Position numbers and translations under genes: made by a program. From Micromonospora sp. WMMD882 (GTDB lineage: Bacteria; Actinomycetota; Actinomycetes; Mycobacteriales; Micromonosporaceae), in the NCBI RefSeq assembly GCF_027497255.1, contig NZ_CP114903.1:5766001-5830000 (forward strand): a DNA stretch of 64,000 nucleotides. Reading direction: 5' to 3'. Below are positions 32,604-40,277 of the stretch, piece by piece (the stretch's first letter is position 1; every line of letters begins with the position of its first letter). Under the pieces are notes generated by a model that was given only the letters and a program-made list of their open reading frames with translations, searched no databases and had not been told where the DNA came from.

Positions 32604-34091
32604 TCAGTCGGCGGCGCGGACGAGCAGCGTCACGGAGACGCCGGGCACCGTCCACCGGCCGGTGGGGGAGAAGCCGTCGCGCAACGCCGCCTCCTTCGCC
32701 GCCGGCAACGCGGCCACCGGGTCGGCCACCGGGTCGGTCAGCGGGCCGGTCGGCTGGTCGGCGACCACCAGCCAGACCCGGTTCACCCCGGTCAGGCAGC
32801 GGGCCGGCCGGTCGCACTCGACCGCCCACAGGTCGCCGGCCTGCCGCTGGTCGCGGGTCACGAGCACGTCCCGGGGCCGGTCCGGGCCCAGGTGGTACGC
32901 CAGCCCGATGTCGAGGAAGAGGAACCCGTCCCGGGGCGAGTAGACGATCGCGTCTCCCGGGCGCTGCCCGGCCGCGACGATCCGGGCCGCGCCCCGGTAG
33001 TCCACCGGGGCCGAACGCGGCCAGTCGTGGGTGCGGCGCAGGTCGAGCTGGGCCGGCAGACCGAGCAGGGCGGTGACGCCGAGCACGGCGAGCGCGGCCG
33101 GCAGCCGTACCGAGGTGAGCAGCGCCCCGGCCGGCAGGCAGAGGAACGGGGTGGTGAAGACCAGATAGCGCGGCACCCACACCGCCGTCACCACGCCGGC
33201 CGCGAACAGCAACGCCGCCGGCAGGCCCGCCGCGGCCAACATCAGCAGCCCCCACCGACGGCGGGCCGGGCGGGCGGCGCCGACCAGGGCCAGACCGACC
33301 AGCAGGCCGCCCACGGCGGCGCTGCCGGCGAGCGAGCCGGGCAGGCCGGGAAGCTCCCCGAGGCGGGCCGGGTCGACCCAGCTCAACTGGCGGGCGCGTT
33401 GCCCCCGGGCGAGCAGCGCCAAGGGCGTCAGCGCCACGGCGGGCAGGGTCAGGGCGAGCAGCCAGCGTCGCCAGCGTCCCCGGTCGGGCCCGCCGAGCAC
33501 CATCAGCGCGTGCGCGGCGAGCAGGGTCACCGCGACCAGGTGGGCCAGACCGAGGGCGGTCACCGTGATCGCGTACGCCGCCCAGTGGGCCCGGTCGGGC
33601 CGGCGCAACGCGCTGACCAGCGCCAGGGTGGCGGCCACCGCGAACAGCGTCACCAGCGCGTACGGCCGGGCCTCCTGCCCGTACCGGGAGGTGCCGGGCA
33701 GCGCCGCGAAGAGCAGGCCGCCGAGCAGTCCGGCCCGTCGGCCGAAGAGGCGTCCCCCGAGTACGGCGGTGAGTCCGGCCGCCCCGGCCATGGCGAGCAC
33801 GCTGGGCGCCCGCAGCGCGGTGACCGAGTCCCCGAACACCGCCGTCCAGCCGTGCGCCAGTAGATAGTACGGGCCGGCGCTGGCGTCCACGGCGCCGACC
33901 AGCCGGGCCAGGTCGGGCAGCGGGCGTCCGGCGGCGCTCCAGGTGGCCAACTCGTCCCGCCACGGCTGGGCGTGTCCCACCCCGGCCGCGCCGACCACGA
34001 GCGCCAGCAGCGCCGGCCAGAGCCACCAGCCGGCCCGGCCGACCGGTCCGCCCCACCGCGGGTCGTCCGACGCGTCGGATTCGCCGACCAT
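32604..34091 (-). CDS. GT39/ArnT-like integral membrane glycosyltransferase
   Basis: This 495-residue protein has about ten or more hydrophobic segments and the GT-C hallmark near the N-terminus: an acidic pair after the first helix (WRDELATWSAAGR), followed by GPYYLLAHGWTAVFGDS. Such enzymes (protein O-mannosyltransferase, ArnT and relatives) use polyprenyl-phosphate sugars on the outer side of the membrane. A C-terminal non-membrane region includes YSPRDGFLFLDIGLAYHLG and DLWAVECDRPARC. ATG 34091 is taken as the start because sequence upstream is not protein-like; the long open frame before it is a composition effect. The substrate is unknown. Confidence 0.8.
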   Translation of the reverse strand: MVGESDASDDPRWGGPVGRAGWWLWPALLALVVGAAGVGHAQPWRDELATWSAAGRPLPDLARLVGAVDASAGPYYLLAHGWTAVFGDSVTALRAPSVLAMAGAAGLTAVLGGRLFGRRAGLLGGLLFAALPGTSRYGQEARPYALVTLFAVAATLALVSALRRPDRAHWAAYAITVTALGLAHLVAVTLLAAHALMVLGGPDRGRWRRWLLALTLPAVALTPLALLARGQRARQLSWVDPARLGELPGLPGSLAGSAAVGGLLVGLALVGAARPARRRWGLLMLAAAGLPAALLFAAGVVTAVWVPRYLVFTTPFLCLPAGALLTSVRLPAALAVLGVTALLGLPAQLDLRRTHDWPRSAPVDYRGAARIVAAGQRPGDAIVYSPRDGFLFLDIGLAYHLGPDRPRDVLVTRDQRQAGDLWAVECDRPARCLTGVNRVWLVVADQPTGPLTDPVADPVAALPAAKEAALRDGFSPTGRWTVPGVSVTLLVRAAD

Positions 34092-34251
34092 CTCCGCAGC
34101 GTCGCACGGGTCGTGCCGCCGGGTCGGGTGGATCGGAGCAGCTCGATCGCTCTCCGTGCCGACGGCAGGCCGGCGCGCAGGTCGGCGGGACCGGCCCGTG
34201 ATGTGGGATGGCGCACCGCAACCTTGGCCGGACTCTGCGGAGTATGGCAGC

Positions 34252-34347
34252 ATGAGCGGCATGACCGCCGCTGTCGACCGCCGTCTCGTGGCCCGCCGCC
34301 ACGTCGACTACGGCCGCGTCCGCAGCGCCATCTGTCCGGCCTACTGA
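34252..34347 (+). CDS. Short leader peptide upstream of the cysteine operon
   Basis: A 31-codon frame (ATG 34252; ATG 34261 gives 28 residues) ends in VARRHVDYGRVRSAICPAY. The RRHVDxxRVxSAxC pattern is that of a group of actinobacterial leader peptides found before sulfur metabolism genes, as I remember them. It ends 133 bases before the sulfite reductase gene. The near-terminal Cys codon suggests that its translation senses cysteine or cysteinyl-tRNA and controls the operon. A TATGGC element lies just upstream at 34243. Confidence 0.7.
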   Translation: MSGMTAAVDRRLVARRHVDYGRVRSAICPAY

Positions 34348-34480
34348 CGACACCCGACCACCAGTCTCGGGCGTCCCCCCGCGCCGGCTCTCCACGACAC
34401 CGTTGTCTTCCCGCCCGGTCTCCGGGTGGCCGGCGCGCACCGCGCTCACCCGCAACCACCAGACAACGGAGGACGCCGCG

Positions 34481-36193
34481 ATGGCCGTCAACAGCACCCC
34501 GGCCCGGCCCGAGCGCCCGGCGGCCCCCGCCGCCCGGAGCCCCCGCCGGCCACGGGGTGAGGGGCAGTGGGCGCTCGGGCACCGCGAGCCGCTCAACCCC
34601 AACGAGCGGATCAAGAAGGACGACGATCCGCTCAACGTCCGCGCCCGGATCGAGAACATCTACGCGCACCGGGGCTTCGCCTCGATCGACCCGCAGGATC
34701 TGCGCGGCCGGTTCCGCTGGTGGGGCCTCTACACCCAGCGCAAGGCCGGCATCGACGGCGGGCGGACGGCCGTGCTGGAGCCGCACGAGCTGGAGGACGA
34801 GTTCTTCATGCTCCGGGTGCGGGTCGACGGCGGTCAGCTCAGCCTGGCCCAGCTCCGGGTGATCGCCGACATCTCCCGGGAGTTCGCCCGGGACACCGCC
34901 GACATCACCGACCGGCAGAACATCCAGTACCACTGGATCCGGGTCGAGGACATGCCGGAGATCTGGCGTCGGCTGGAGGCGGTCGGCCTGCAGACCACCG
35001 AGGCGTGCGGCGACTGCCCCCGGATCGTGCTGGGCAGCCCGGTCGCCGGGGTGGCGAAGGACGAGCTGGTCGACCCGACCCCGGCGATCGACGAGATCGT
35101 CCGCCGGTACGTCGGTGACCCGGCCTACTCGAACCTGCCCCGCAAGTTCAAGTCCTCGATCTCCTGGCTGGTCGACACCCCGTACGAGGCGAACGACATC
35201 GCCTTCCTCGGGGTGGACCACCCGGACCACGGCCCCGGGTTCGACGTGTGGGTCGGCGGCGGCCTGTCCACCAACCCGATGCTGGCCAAGCGGCTCGGCG
35301 TGTGGGTGCCACTGGCCGAGGTCCCGGACGTGTGGGCCGGCGTGGTGGGCATCTTCCGCGACTACGGCTACCGCCGGCTGCGCAACCGGGCCCGGTTGAA
35401 GTTCCTGGTCGCCGACTGGGGCGTGGAGAAGTTCCGCGAGGTGCTGGAGAAGGAGTACCTCGGTCGGGCGCTGCTGGACGGCCCGGCCCCGCAACTGCCG
35501 TCCCGGCCGGTCGACCACATCGGCGTGCACGAGCAGGCCGACGGGCGGCGGTACGTCGGGGCGGCCCCGGTGGTCGGGCGGGTCTCCGGCGCCCAGCTCG
35601 CCGAGCTGGCCGACGTGGTCGAGGCGCACGGCAGCGACCGGGTGCGGCTCACCCCGTACCAGAAGCTGCTGGTGCTGGACGTGCCGGCGGAGCGGACCGA
35701 CTCGCTGGTGACGGCGCTGCGCGGGATCGGTCTGGAGGCCCGGCCGTCGGCCTGGCGGCGCGGCACCATGGCCTGCACCGGCATCGAGTTCTGCAAGCTC
35801 GCCATCGTCGAGACCAAGGCGCGCGGTGAGGAGCTGGTGGCCCGGCTGGAGGAGCGGCTGCGCGAGTTCGACACGGACATCTCCATCCACCTCAACGGCT
35901 GCCCGAACGCCTGCGCCCGCACCCAGGTCGCCGACATCGGGCTCAAGGGCCAGCTCGTGGTCGGCCCGGACGGCCGCCAGGTCGAGGGCTTCCAGGTGCA
36001 TCTCGGCGGTGGCCTGGGCATGGCACAGGGGCAGAGCGCCGGCTTCGGCCGCAAGCTGCGCGGTCTCAAGACCACCGCCGAGGAGCTTCCCGAGTACGTC
36101 GAGCGACTGGCCCGGGGCTACCTGGCCGGCCGCGCCGACGGGGAGACGTTCGCCAACTGGGTGATCCGGGTCGACGAGGAGGAACTCCGATGA
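34481..36193 (+). CDS. sir: Ferredoxin-type sulfite (or nitrite) reductase
   Basis: This enzyme reduces sulfite to sulfide with six electrons from ferredoxin, using siroheme and a coupled [4Fe-4S] cluster. The 570-residue protein has the four cluster cysteines in ACTGIEFC (Cys432, Cys438) and NGCPNAC (Cys474, Cys478). It also has the ferredoxin-type repeats FARDTADITDRQNIQYHWI and DRVRLTPYQKLLVLDVP. The start ATG 34481 has GGAGGAC upstream. Sulfite rather than nitrite reductase is inferred from the downstream cysH and chelatase genes. It opens a tight operon with 4-base overlaps. Confidence 0.93.
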   Translation: MAVNSTPARPERPAAPAARSPRRPRGEGQWALGHREPLNPNERIKKDDDPLNVRARIENIYAHRGFASIDPQDLRGRFRWWGLYTQRKAGIDGGRTAVLEPHELEDEFFMLRVRVDGGQLSLAQLRVIADISREFARDTADITDRQNIQYHWIRVEDMPEIWRRLEAVGLQTTEACGDCPRIVLGSPVAGVAKDELVDPTPAIDEIVRRYVGDPAYSNLPRKFKSSISWLVDTPYEANDIAFLGVDHPDHGPGFDVWVGGGLSTNPMLAKRLGVWVPLAEVPDVWAGVVGIFRDYGYRRLRNRARLKFLVADWGVEKFREVLEKEYLGRALLDGPAPQLPSRPVDHIGVHEQADGRRYVGAAPVVGRVSGAQLAELADVVEAHGSDRVRLTPYQKLLVLDVPAERTDSLVTALRGIGLEARPSAWRRGTMACTGIEFCKLAIVETKARGEELVARLEERLREFDTDISIHLNGCPNACARTQVADIGLKGQLVVGPDGRQVEGFQVHLGGGLGMAQGQSAGFGRKLRGLKTTAEELPEYVERLARGYLAGRADGETFANWVIRVDEEELR

Positions 36194-36348
36194 GTGACAC
36201 CCGTTCGGTGCCGCTGTACTGCCCGTACTGCGGCGAGGAGGACCTGCGGCCGAGCGAGGCCGGGCACGGCGCGTGGGAGTGCCACGCCTGCGCCCGCGTG
36301 TTCACCGTGCGGTTCACCGGCCTGCTCTCCCGGGCGGTGACCCGGTGA
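36190..36348 (+). CDS. Small zinc-ribbon protein in the sulfate assimilation operon
   Basis: This 52-residue protein overlaps the sulfite reductase stop by ATGA and the cysH start by GTGA. It has two CxxC pairs: LYCPYCGEED (Cys11, Cys14) and WECHACARVF (Cys31, Cys34), so it should bind one zinc or iron ion. Its place between sir and cysH, with overlapping starts on both sides, argues that it is real and works in this pathway. A similar short gene sits at this place in Streptomyces sulfate assimilation clusters, as I recall; its function is not settled. Confidence 0.85.
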   Translation: MSDTRSVPLYCPYCGEEDLRPSEAGHGAWECHACARVFTVRFTGLLSRAVTR

Positions 36349-37118
36349 CCGCGCCGGGCGGCCTGGTCTCGGCGGTGGGGCTCGGGCTGGTCGGGCCGGG
36401 GGCTCCCAGCCCGGTCGAGGCGGGCCGCCGGTCGCCGGTCGAGCTTCGGAAGCTGGCCGTGCGGGCCGCCCGGGAGCTGGCCGACGCGCCGGCCCTGGAG
36501 ATCGCACGGTGGGCGGGGGACACCTTCGGTGACCGGTTCTGCGTGACCAGCTCGATGGCGGACGCGGTGGTGGCGCACCTGGTGTCCCGGGTCGTCCCCG
36601 GCGTCGAGGTGGTCTTCCTGGACACCGGGCTGCACTTCCCGGAGACGCTGCGGGTCCGTGACGAGGTGGCCCGCACCCTGCCGGTGACCGTACGGTCGAT
36701 CCGGCCCCGGCTGACCGTCGGCCAGCAGGACGGCGAGTACGGCCCCCGGCTGTTCAACAGGTCCCCGGACGAGTGCTGCCGGCTGCGCAAGGTGGAGCCG
36801 TTGGAGCGGGCGCTGGCCTCGTACGACGCCTGGGCGACCGGGCTGCGTCGGGACGAGTCGCCGACCCGGGCGAACACCCCGGTCGTCGGGTACGACGAGC
36901 GTCGCCGCAAGGTGAAGGTCAATCCGATCGCGGCCTGGACCCAGGCCGAGGTGGACGCCTACGTCGCCCGGCACCGGGTGCCGGTGAACGAGCTGTTCCG
37001 CCAGGGCTACGGCTCGATCGGCTGCTGGCCGTGCACCCGCCGGACGAAGGCGGGCGAGGACCCGCGGGCCGGTCGCTGGGCGATGTTCGAGAAGACAGAG
37101 TGCGGACTGCACGTCTGA
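36345..37118 (+). CDS. cysH: Adenylylsulfate/phosphoadenylylsulfate reductase with [4Fe-4S] cluster
   Basis: CysH reduces activated sulfate to sulfite, using thioredoxin. The 257-residue protein has the two cysteine pairs that bind a [4Fe-4S] cluster (Cys144-Cys145 in DECCRLRK, Cys227 and Cys230 in CWPC). It also has the C-terminal catalytic ECGLH (Cys253). The cluster cysteines mark it as the APS-using type. The nucleotide-binding part includes TSSMADAVVAHL and FLDTGLHFPET. GTG 36345 overlaps the preceding gene. The next gene starts inside its last codons. No sulfate adenylyltransferase (cysDN) is in the window. Confidence 0.94.
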   Translation: MTAPGGLVSAVGLGLVGPGAPSPVEAGRRSPVELRKLAVRAARELADAPALEIARWAGDTFGDRFCVTSSMADAVVAHLVSRVVPGVEVVFLDTGLHFPETLRVRDEVARTLPVTVRSIRPRLTVGQQDGEYGPRLFNRSPDECCRLRKVEPLERALASYDAWATGLRRDESPTRANTPVVGYDERRRKVKVNPIAAWTQAEVDAYVARHRVPVNELFRQGYGSIGCWPCTRRTKAGEDPRAGRWAMFEKTECGLHV

Positions 37119-37864
37119 CCGTCGGGGCGTCGGTCGAGCCGATCGTCCTGGTGGCGCACGGCAGTCGGGACCCGCGGGCGGCCGAGGCGACCCGGGCGCT
37201 GGCCCGCGCGGTCGCGGCGGCCCGCCCGGGCGGGCCGGTGCTGCCGACCTGGCTCGACCACACCGACCCCGGACCGACCGAGGCGCTACGGGAGCTGGCC
37301 GCCGCCGGGCATCCGGGGGCGGTGCTGGTGCCGGTGCTGTTGACCGCCGCGTACCACCGTCGGGTGGACATCCCGGCGGCGGTGGAGGCGGCCCGCGCCG
37401 CCGGCCCGCCGATGCCGGTGCGGGTGACCGAGGTGCTCGGTCCGGTCGGCGAGACGGTGGAGGCCCCGCTGCTGGCCGGGCTGCGTCGTCGACTGGCCGA
37501 GGCGGACCCGGGCCCGGTGGACGCGCTGGTGCTGGCGGCGGCGGGCACCCGGGACGCGTCGGCGCGTGCCTCGGTGGGTCGGGTGGCCGCCGCGCTCGGG
37601 GCGAGTTACGGCGTGCCGTGCCGGGTGGCGTACGCGTCGGCCGCGCCACCGGCCGCCGGCGTCGCGGTGGTCCGGGCGCGGGCGGCGGGCGCCCGTCGGG
37701 TGGCGGTGGCGGCATACTTCCTTGCGCCCGGTCGGTTCCACGACGCGGTCGTCTCGGCCGCCCGGCAGGCCGGCGCGACCACGGTCTCGGCGCCGCTCAC
37801 CGACACTCCGGAGCTCGTGGACCTGATCCTCGCCCGGACCGGGCGGCCCGCCGCCGGGCCGTGA
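37100..37864 (+). CDS. Sirohydrochlorin ferrochelatase (CbiX/SirB family)
   Basis: This 254-residue protein has two CbiX-like halves. The first carries LVAHGSRDP with the metal-binding His20, and TAAYHRRVDIP with another His; the second has VAVAAYFLAPGRFHD. In a sulfate-reduction operon it most likely inserts iron into sirohydrochlorin to make siroheme for the sulfite reductase. GTG 37100 overlaps the end of cysH by 19 bases. The start is the only usual start codon that keeps the N-terminal strand. Confidence 0.87.
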   Translation: MRTARLTVGASVEPIVLVAHGSRDPRAAEATRALARAVAAARPGGPVLPTWLDHTDPGPTEALRELAAAGHPGAVLVPVLLTAAYHRRVDIPAAVEAARAAGPPMPVRVTEVLGPVGETVEAPLLAGLRRRLAEADPGPVDALVLAAAGTRDASARASVGRVAAALGASYGVPCRVAYASAAPPAAGVAVVRARAAGARRVAVAAYFLAPGRFHDAVVSAARQAGATTVSAPLTDTPELVDLILARTGRPAAGP

Positions 37865-37915
37865 CTCGGAGCCGGGCCGCCGGGCCGCGTGATCCGGGCC
37901 GCCGGGCGGAAAGGG

Positions 37916-37948
37916 CGACGCCCCGCCAGGGGGCCCGGCGGGGCGTCG
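37916..37948. terminator. 12-bp perfect hairpin between convergent cbiX-like gene and whiB1
   Basis: CGACGCCCCGCC pairs with GGCGGGGCGTCG around a 9-base loop, 52 bases after the chelatase stop and 13 bases from the whiB1 stop. It can serve both directions. Confidence 0.8.
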
Positions 37949-37960
37949 GTGGTGTGTGGT

Positions 37961-38218
37961 CTAGGCGGAGTGAGCGCGCAACACCCGGAGGCCACCGCGA
38001 CGCTTCACGGCGCGGCGCTCCTCCTCGCTCATTCCACCCCAGACGCCGGCGTCCTGACCGGACTCCAGTGCCCACTTCAGGCACTCGTCGGTCACGGAGC
38101 AACGCCGGCAGACGGCCTTGGCCTGCTCGACCTGCAGCAGGGCCGGCCCGGACGTCCCGATCGGGAAGAACAGCTCCGGGTCCTCGTCGCGGCAGGCAGC
38201 ATGGTGGCGCCAGTCCAT
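37961..38218 (-). CDS. whiB1: WhiB1 transcriptional regulator
   Basis: This 85-residue protein starts MDWRHHAACRDEDPELFFP and has Cys9, Cys37, Cys40 and Cys46, the same numbers as in Mycobacterium tuberculosis WhiB1, which binds a NO-sensitive [4Fe-4S] cluster and the housekeeping sigma factor. The GVWGGMSEEERRAVKRR turn and basic tail are typical. ATG 38218 has GAGGAG about 9 bases upstream. The long upstream gap (425 bases) has a CRP-type site; mycobacterial whiB1 is known to be controlled by CRP. Confidence 0.94.
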   Translation of the reverse strand: MDWRHHAACRDEDPELFFPIGTSGPALLQVEQAKAVCRRCSVTDECLKWALESGQDAGVWGGMSEEERRAVKRRGGLRVLRAHSA

Positions 38219-38412
38219 GGCGGCAACACTCCTCATTCTGAGATGGGTGGCAATTCTGGCTGTTTCGTTTTCCTATATGCATCCGCAGTGCCGATGTGAC
38301 GGTTCGCGTTCACCGAATCAGCAGCGCGTGAGCAGACGGTTAGCCGAGCGGAGCGAGGAGCAGCTCAACACAGCAAGCTTATCCGCGCAATGTCCCGGTA
38401 ACTCAAGTTCGC

Positions 38413-38431
38413 TTGTGAATACTTTCACGAA
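38413..38431. promoter_or_regulatory. CRP-like binding site upstream of whiB1
   Basis: TTGTGAATACTTTCACGAA contains TGTGA-N6-TCACG, one base off the TGTGA-N6-TCACA consensus. It is about 195 bases upstream of the whiB1 start codon. Regulation by CRP is inference from the mycobacterial case. Confidence 0.55.
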
Positions 38432-38550
38432 CTACTGGAATGTCAAGGGTGGCACTCCGAAAAACTTGTGAGCGGTGAGCAAGCTCACGACCCATTTGTC
38501 CGATTCGGGGTACCCAGCCCGGCCCCGCCGCTCCGTAGCCGGGAATCAAT

Positions 38551-38580
38551 ATAGTACAGTCTGCGCGACATTGCTGACAT
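38551..38580 (-). promoter_or_regulatory. Candidate promoter for whiB1 (long leader)
   Basis: On the minus strand ATGTCA and TACTAT are 18 bases apart. The -10 fits TAnnnT and the -35 matches 4 of 6 bases of TTGACA. It would give a leader of over 300 bases. Confidence 0.35.
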
Positions 38581-38643
38581 ATCCGGCACCCAACCCTCCT
38601 GGCGCGTCGCCCGGCGCGTCCAGCCAAGGGCAGTACCCCGGTC

Positions 38644-39591
38644 TCAGCAGATTACTCTCAGTGCGGCCGGCGCGGAGGTGAATCTGACTTTTTCCCGCTC
38701 GCCGAGGAAGTCGCCGTCGAGTTGGAACGCCTGGGGGCGGCTCGCGACCAAGGTGAACTCCGCCACGTCGTGCAGCCGAAGCACCTGCCGCCCGTGCGGG
38801 TCGGGTTGCCGGGAGAACATCTGCGTCACTGCGCGTGACGTACTCGCCACCCTTAGCTGACGAAGGGCCATCACGTCAAGACCAAGATCGAAGGACGCCT
38901 CGGGATTCGGATTGATCTCCCGGTCCCCCAGGTACGTCCACGGCGCCGTGTTCTGGATGATCGCGGTGGCCAACTCGCCTTCCGGCTCCTCTCCCGGACG
39001 CTCCAACCGGATCGCCGGATGCCGTCGATCGGAGGCGAGGAAGTACTGATTCACCGCCGCCCGGAGATAAAGCGCGGGAGTGGAGACCCGGCCCCGCTTC
39101 CGGGCCATTTCCACGCGGTGCACCACCGCCGCGTCGAGCCCGAAGCCGGCGCAGAAGGTGAAGTACCGGTCGTCGGCCCGACCCAACCCGATCGTCCGGG
39201 AGCGACCCAACCGGAGCCCTTCGAGGATCATGCTGGTGCTTTCCGGCCACTCCCTGGGCAACCCGAGCGCGCGGGCGAACACGTTGGTCGACCCGCCGGG
39301 CACGGTGGCGAGCGCCGGCAGCCGGTCGGCCGACGTCCCGCCGGTCACCGTGGGCGGATCGGCGCTCATCAGCCCGTTCACCACCTCGTTGACCGTCCCG
39401 TCGCCACCCAGGGTGACCACCAGGTCGACGCCCTCCTCGGCGGCCTCCCGGGCCAGATCCACCGCGTGCCCGCGGCGACCGGTGTACCGGACCGACAGGT
39501 CCACCTCACTGCGCAACGCCCGGACCAGCACGTCCCGGCTGCGCTCGCTGGTGGTGGTGGCCTTGGGATTGACTACCAGGACGGCCCGCAT
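38644..39591 (-). CDS. Diacylglycerol/lipid kinase family protein (DAGK catalytic domain)
   Basis: This 315-residue protein has the DAGK-type phosphate-binding motif VVTLGGDGTVNEVVNGLM and VPGGSTNVFARALGLP, with MRAVLVVNPKATTT at the N-terminus and DLGLDVMALRQL plus FQLDGDFLG in the C-terminal half. It is the counterpart of the soluble DgkB/YegS-like lipid kinases. ATG 39591 is preferred over 39615 because TACAGT lies 6 bases upstream and homologues begin with the MRAVLVVNP strand. It is divergent, 41 bases apart, from a small membrane protein gene. Confidence 0.9.
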   Translation of the reverse strand: MRAVLVVNPKATTTSERSRDVLVRALRSEVDLSVRYTGRRGHAVDLAREAAEEGVDLVVTLGGDGTVNEVVNGLMSADPPTVTGGTSADRLPALATVPGGSTNVFARALGLPREWPESTSMILEGLRLGRSRTIGLGRADDRYFTFCAGFGLDAAVVHRVEMARKRGRVSTPALYLRAAVNQYFLASDRRHPAIRLERPGEEPEGELATAIIQNTAPWTYLGDREINPNPEASFDLGLDVMALRQLRVASTSRAVTQMFSRQPDPHGRQVLRLHDVAEFTLVASRPQAFQLDGDFLGEREKVRFTSAPAALRVIC

Positions 39592-39597
39592 GGGCGG

Positions 39598-39603
39598 ACT
39601 GTA
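39598..39603 (-). promoter_or_regulatory. TACAGT -10 element, likely leaderless start
   Basis: On the minus strand TACAGT ends 6 bases before the ATG of the lipid kinase gene, with no Shine-Dalgarno sequence. Confidence 0.5.
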
Positions 39604-39620
39604 CCCCGATCCCATCCGAG

Positions 39621-39626
39621 TATCGT
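39621..39626 (+). promoter_or_regulatory. TATCGT -10 element, likely leaderless start
   Basis: TATCGT ends 6 bases before the GTG of the divergent membrane protein gene. Both start sites of this divergent pair therefore lie within about 40 bases. Confidence 0.5.
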
Positions 39627-39632
39627 GTCGTC

Positions 39633-40028
39633 GTGACGATCGACTCCGACCCGGTTCCCGCCACGCTGAGTTGGGCGACCCGGCTGCTGCGGGCGGAGGC
39701 GGTAGCCCTCGCTCTGGTCGCCGTCTGGCTGGTCTACGAGAACCTCACCGCCGAGGCCCAGGACCTCACCTCGGCGCTGCTGATCACCCTGTTCGCGGCG
39801 GGCGGCGCGGTGGCGCTCTGGGCGCTCGGCAGCGGACTCGCCCGCCGCCGGGCCGGCGCCCGGGCCCCGGCCATCGTGTTGCAGCTCATGCTGCTGCCGA
39901 TCGGCTGGTACATGATCCAGGGCGGGCTGGGCTGGCTCGGGGCGCCCCTGATGGCCCTCGGGGTAGGGGTCTGCGCGCTCCTGCTCGCCCCGGCCACCAC
40001 CCGCGCCCTCGGCCTCCTCGACGACTGA
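39633..40028 (+). CDS. Small four-helix membrane protein
   Basis: This 131-residue protein has about four hydrophobic segments (for example ALVAVWLVYENL, SALLITLFAAGGAVALWALG, and MALGVGVCALLLAPATT) and no recognised motif apart from GWYMIQGGLGWLGAPLMA. Its place beside whiB1 and the lipid kinase gene suggests that it is the counterpart of the small membrane protein gene in the mycobacterial whiB1 region; this is not proven. The GTG start is supported by the -10 element. It faces the RsbW-like gene convergently across a 249-base gap with no visible gene. Confidence 0.75.
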   Translation: MTIDSDPVPATLSWATRLLRAEAVALALVAVWLVYENLTAEAQDLTSALLITLFAAGGAVALWALGSGLARRRAGARAPAIVLQLMLLPIGWYMIQGGLGWLGAPLMALGVGVCALLLAPATTRALGLLDD

Positions 40029-40277
40029 CCCCACGCTCCCGCCGCCGCCCGCCCGGTCGACGCCCGTCGCGCCTTCCCGCCCCCCGCGCCGCCCCGCCCC
40101 GCCTCGCCTGTCGGTCCGCGTCGCCTGTCGGTCGGTGCGCCGTTTCGTGGATGTCGGTGCGTCCCCGATGGCGGACACCGCGGTTTCAGGGATCCGAAGT
40201 GGCGACGGCACGCCGGTGGCGGTCAGGGCGGGGCGGTGGCGGTCCGGGCGGGACGCGATGGCGCGGTCGCGTGGGGG

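Larger units (their letters stand above)
38219..38643. other. Long less GC-rich intergenic region upstream of whiB1
   Basis: This 425-base gap separates whiB1 from the lipid kinase gene, both on the minus strand. It is clearly less GC-rich than the genes around it. I see no gene in it. It holds a CRP-like palindrome (38413), a second palindrome GTGAGCAAGCTCAC (38475-38488) and a minus-strand promoter candidate (38551-38580). Confidence 0.7.

Noticed and set aside
38403..38627. 74-codon frame on the minus strand upstream of whiB1
   Set aside because: It overlaps the promoter candidate and palindromes, has no ribosome binding site and is rich in Arg/Gly/Cys by chance.
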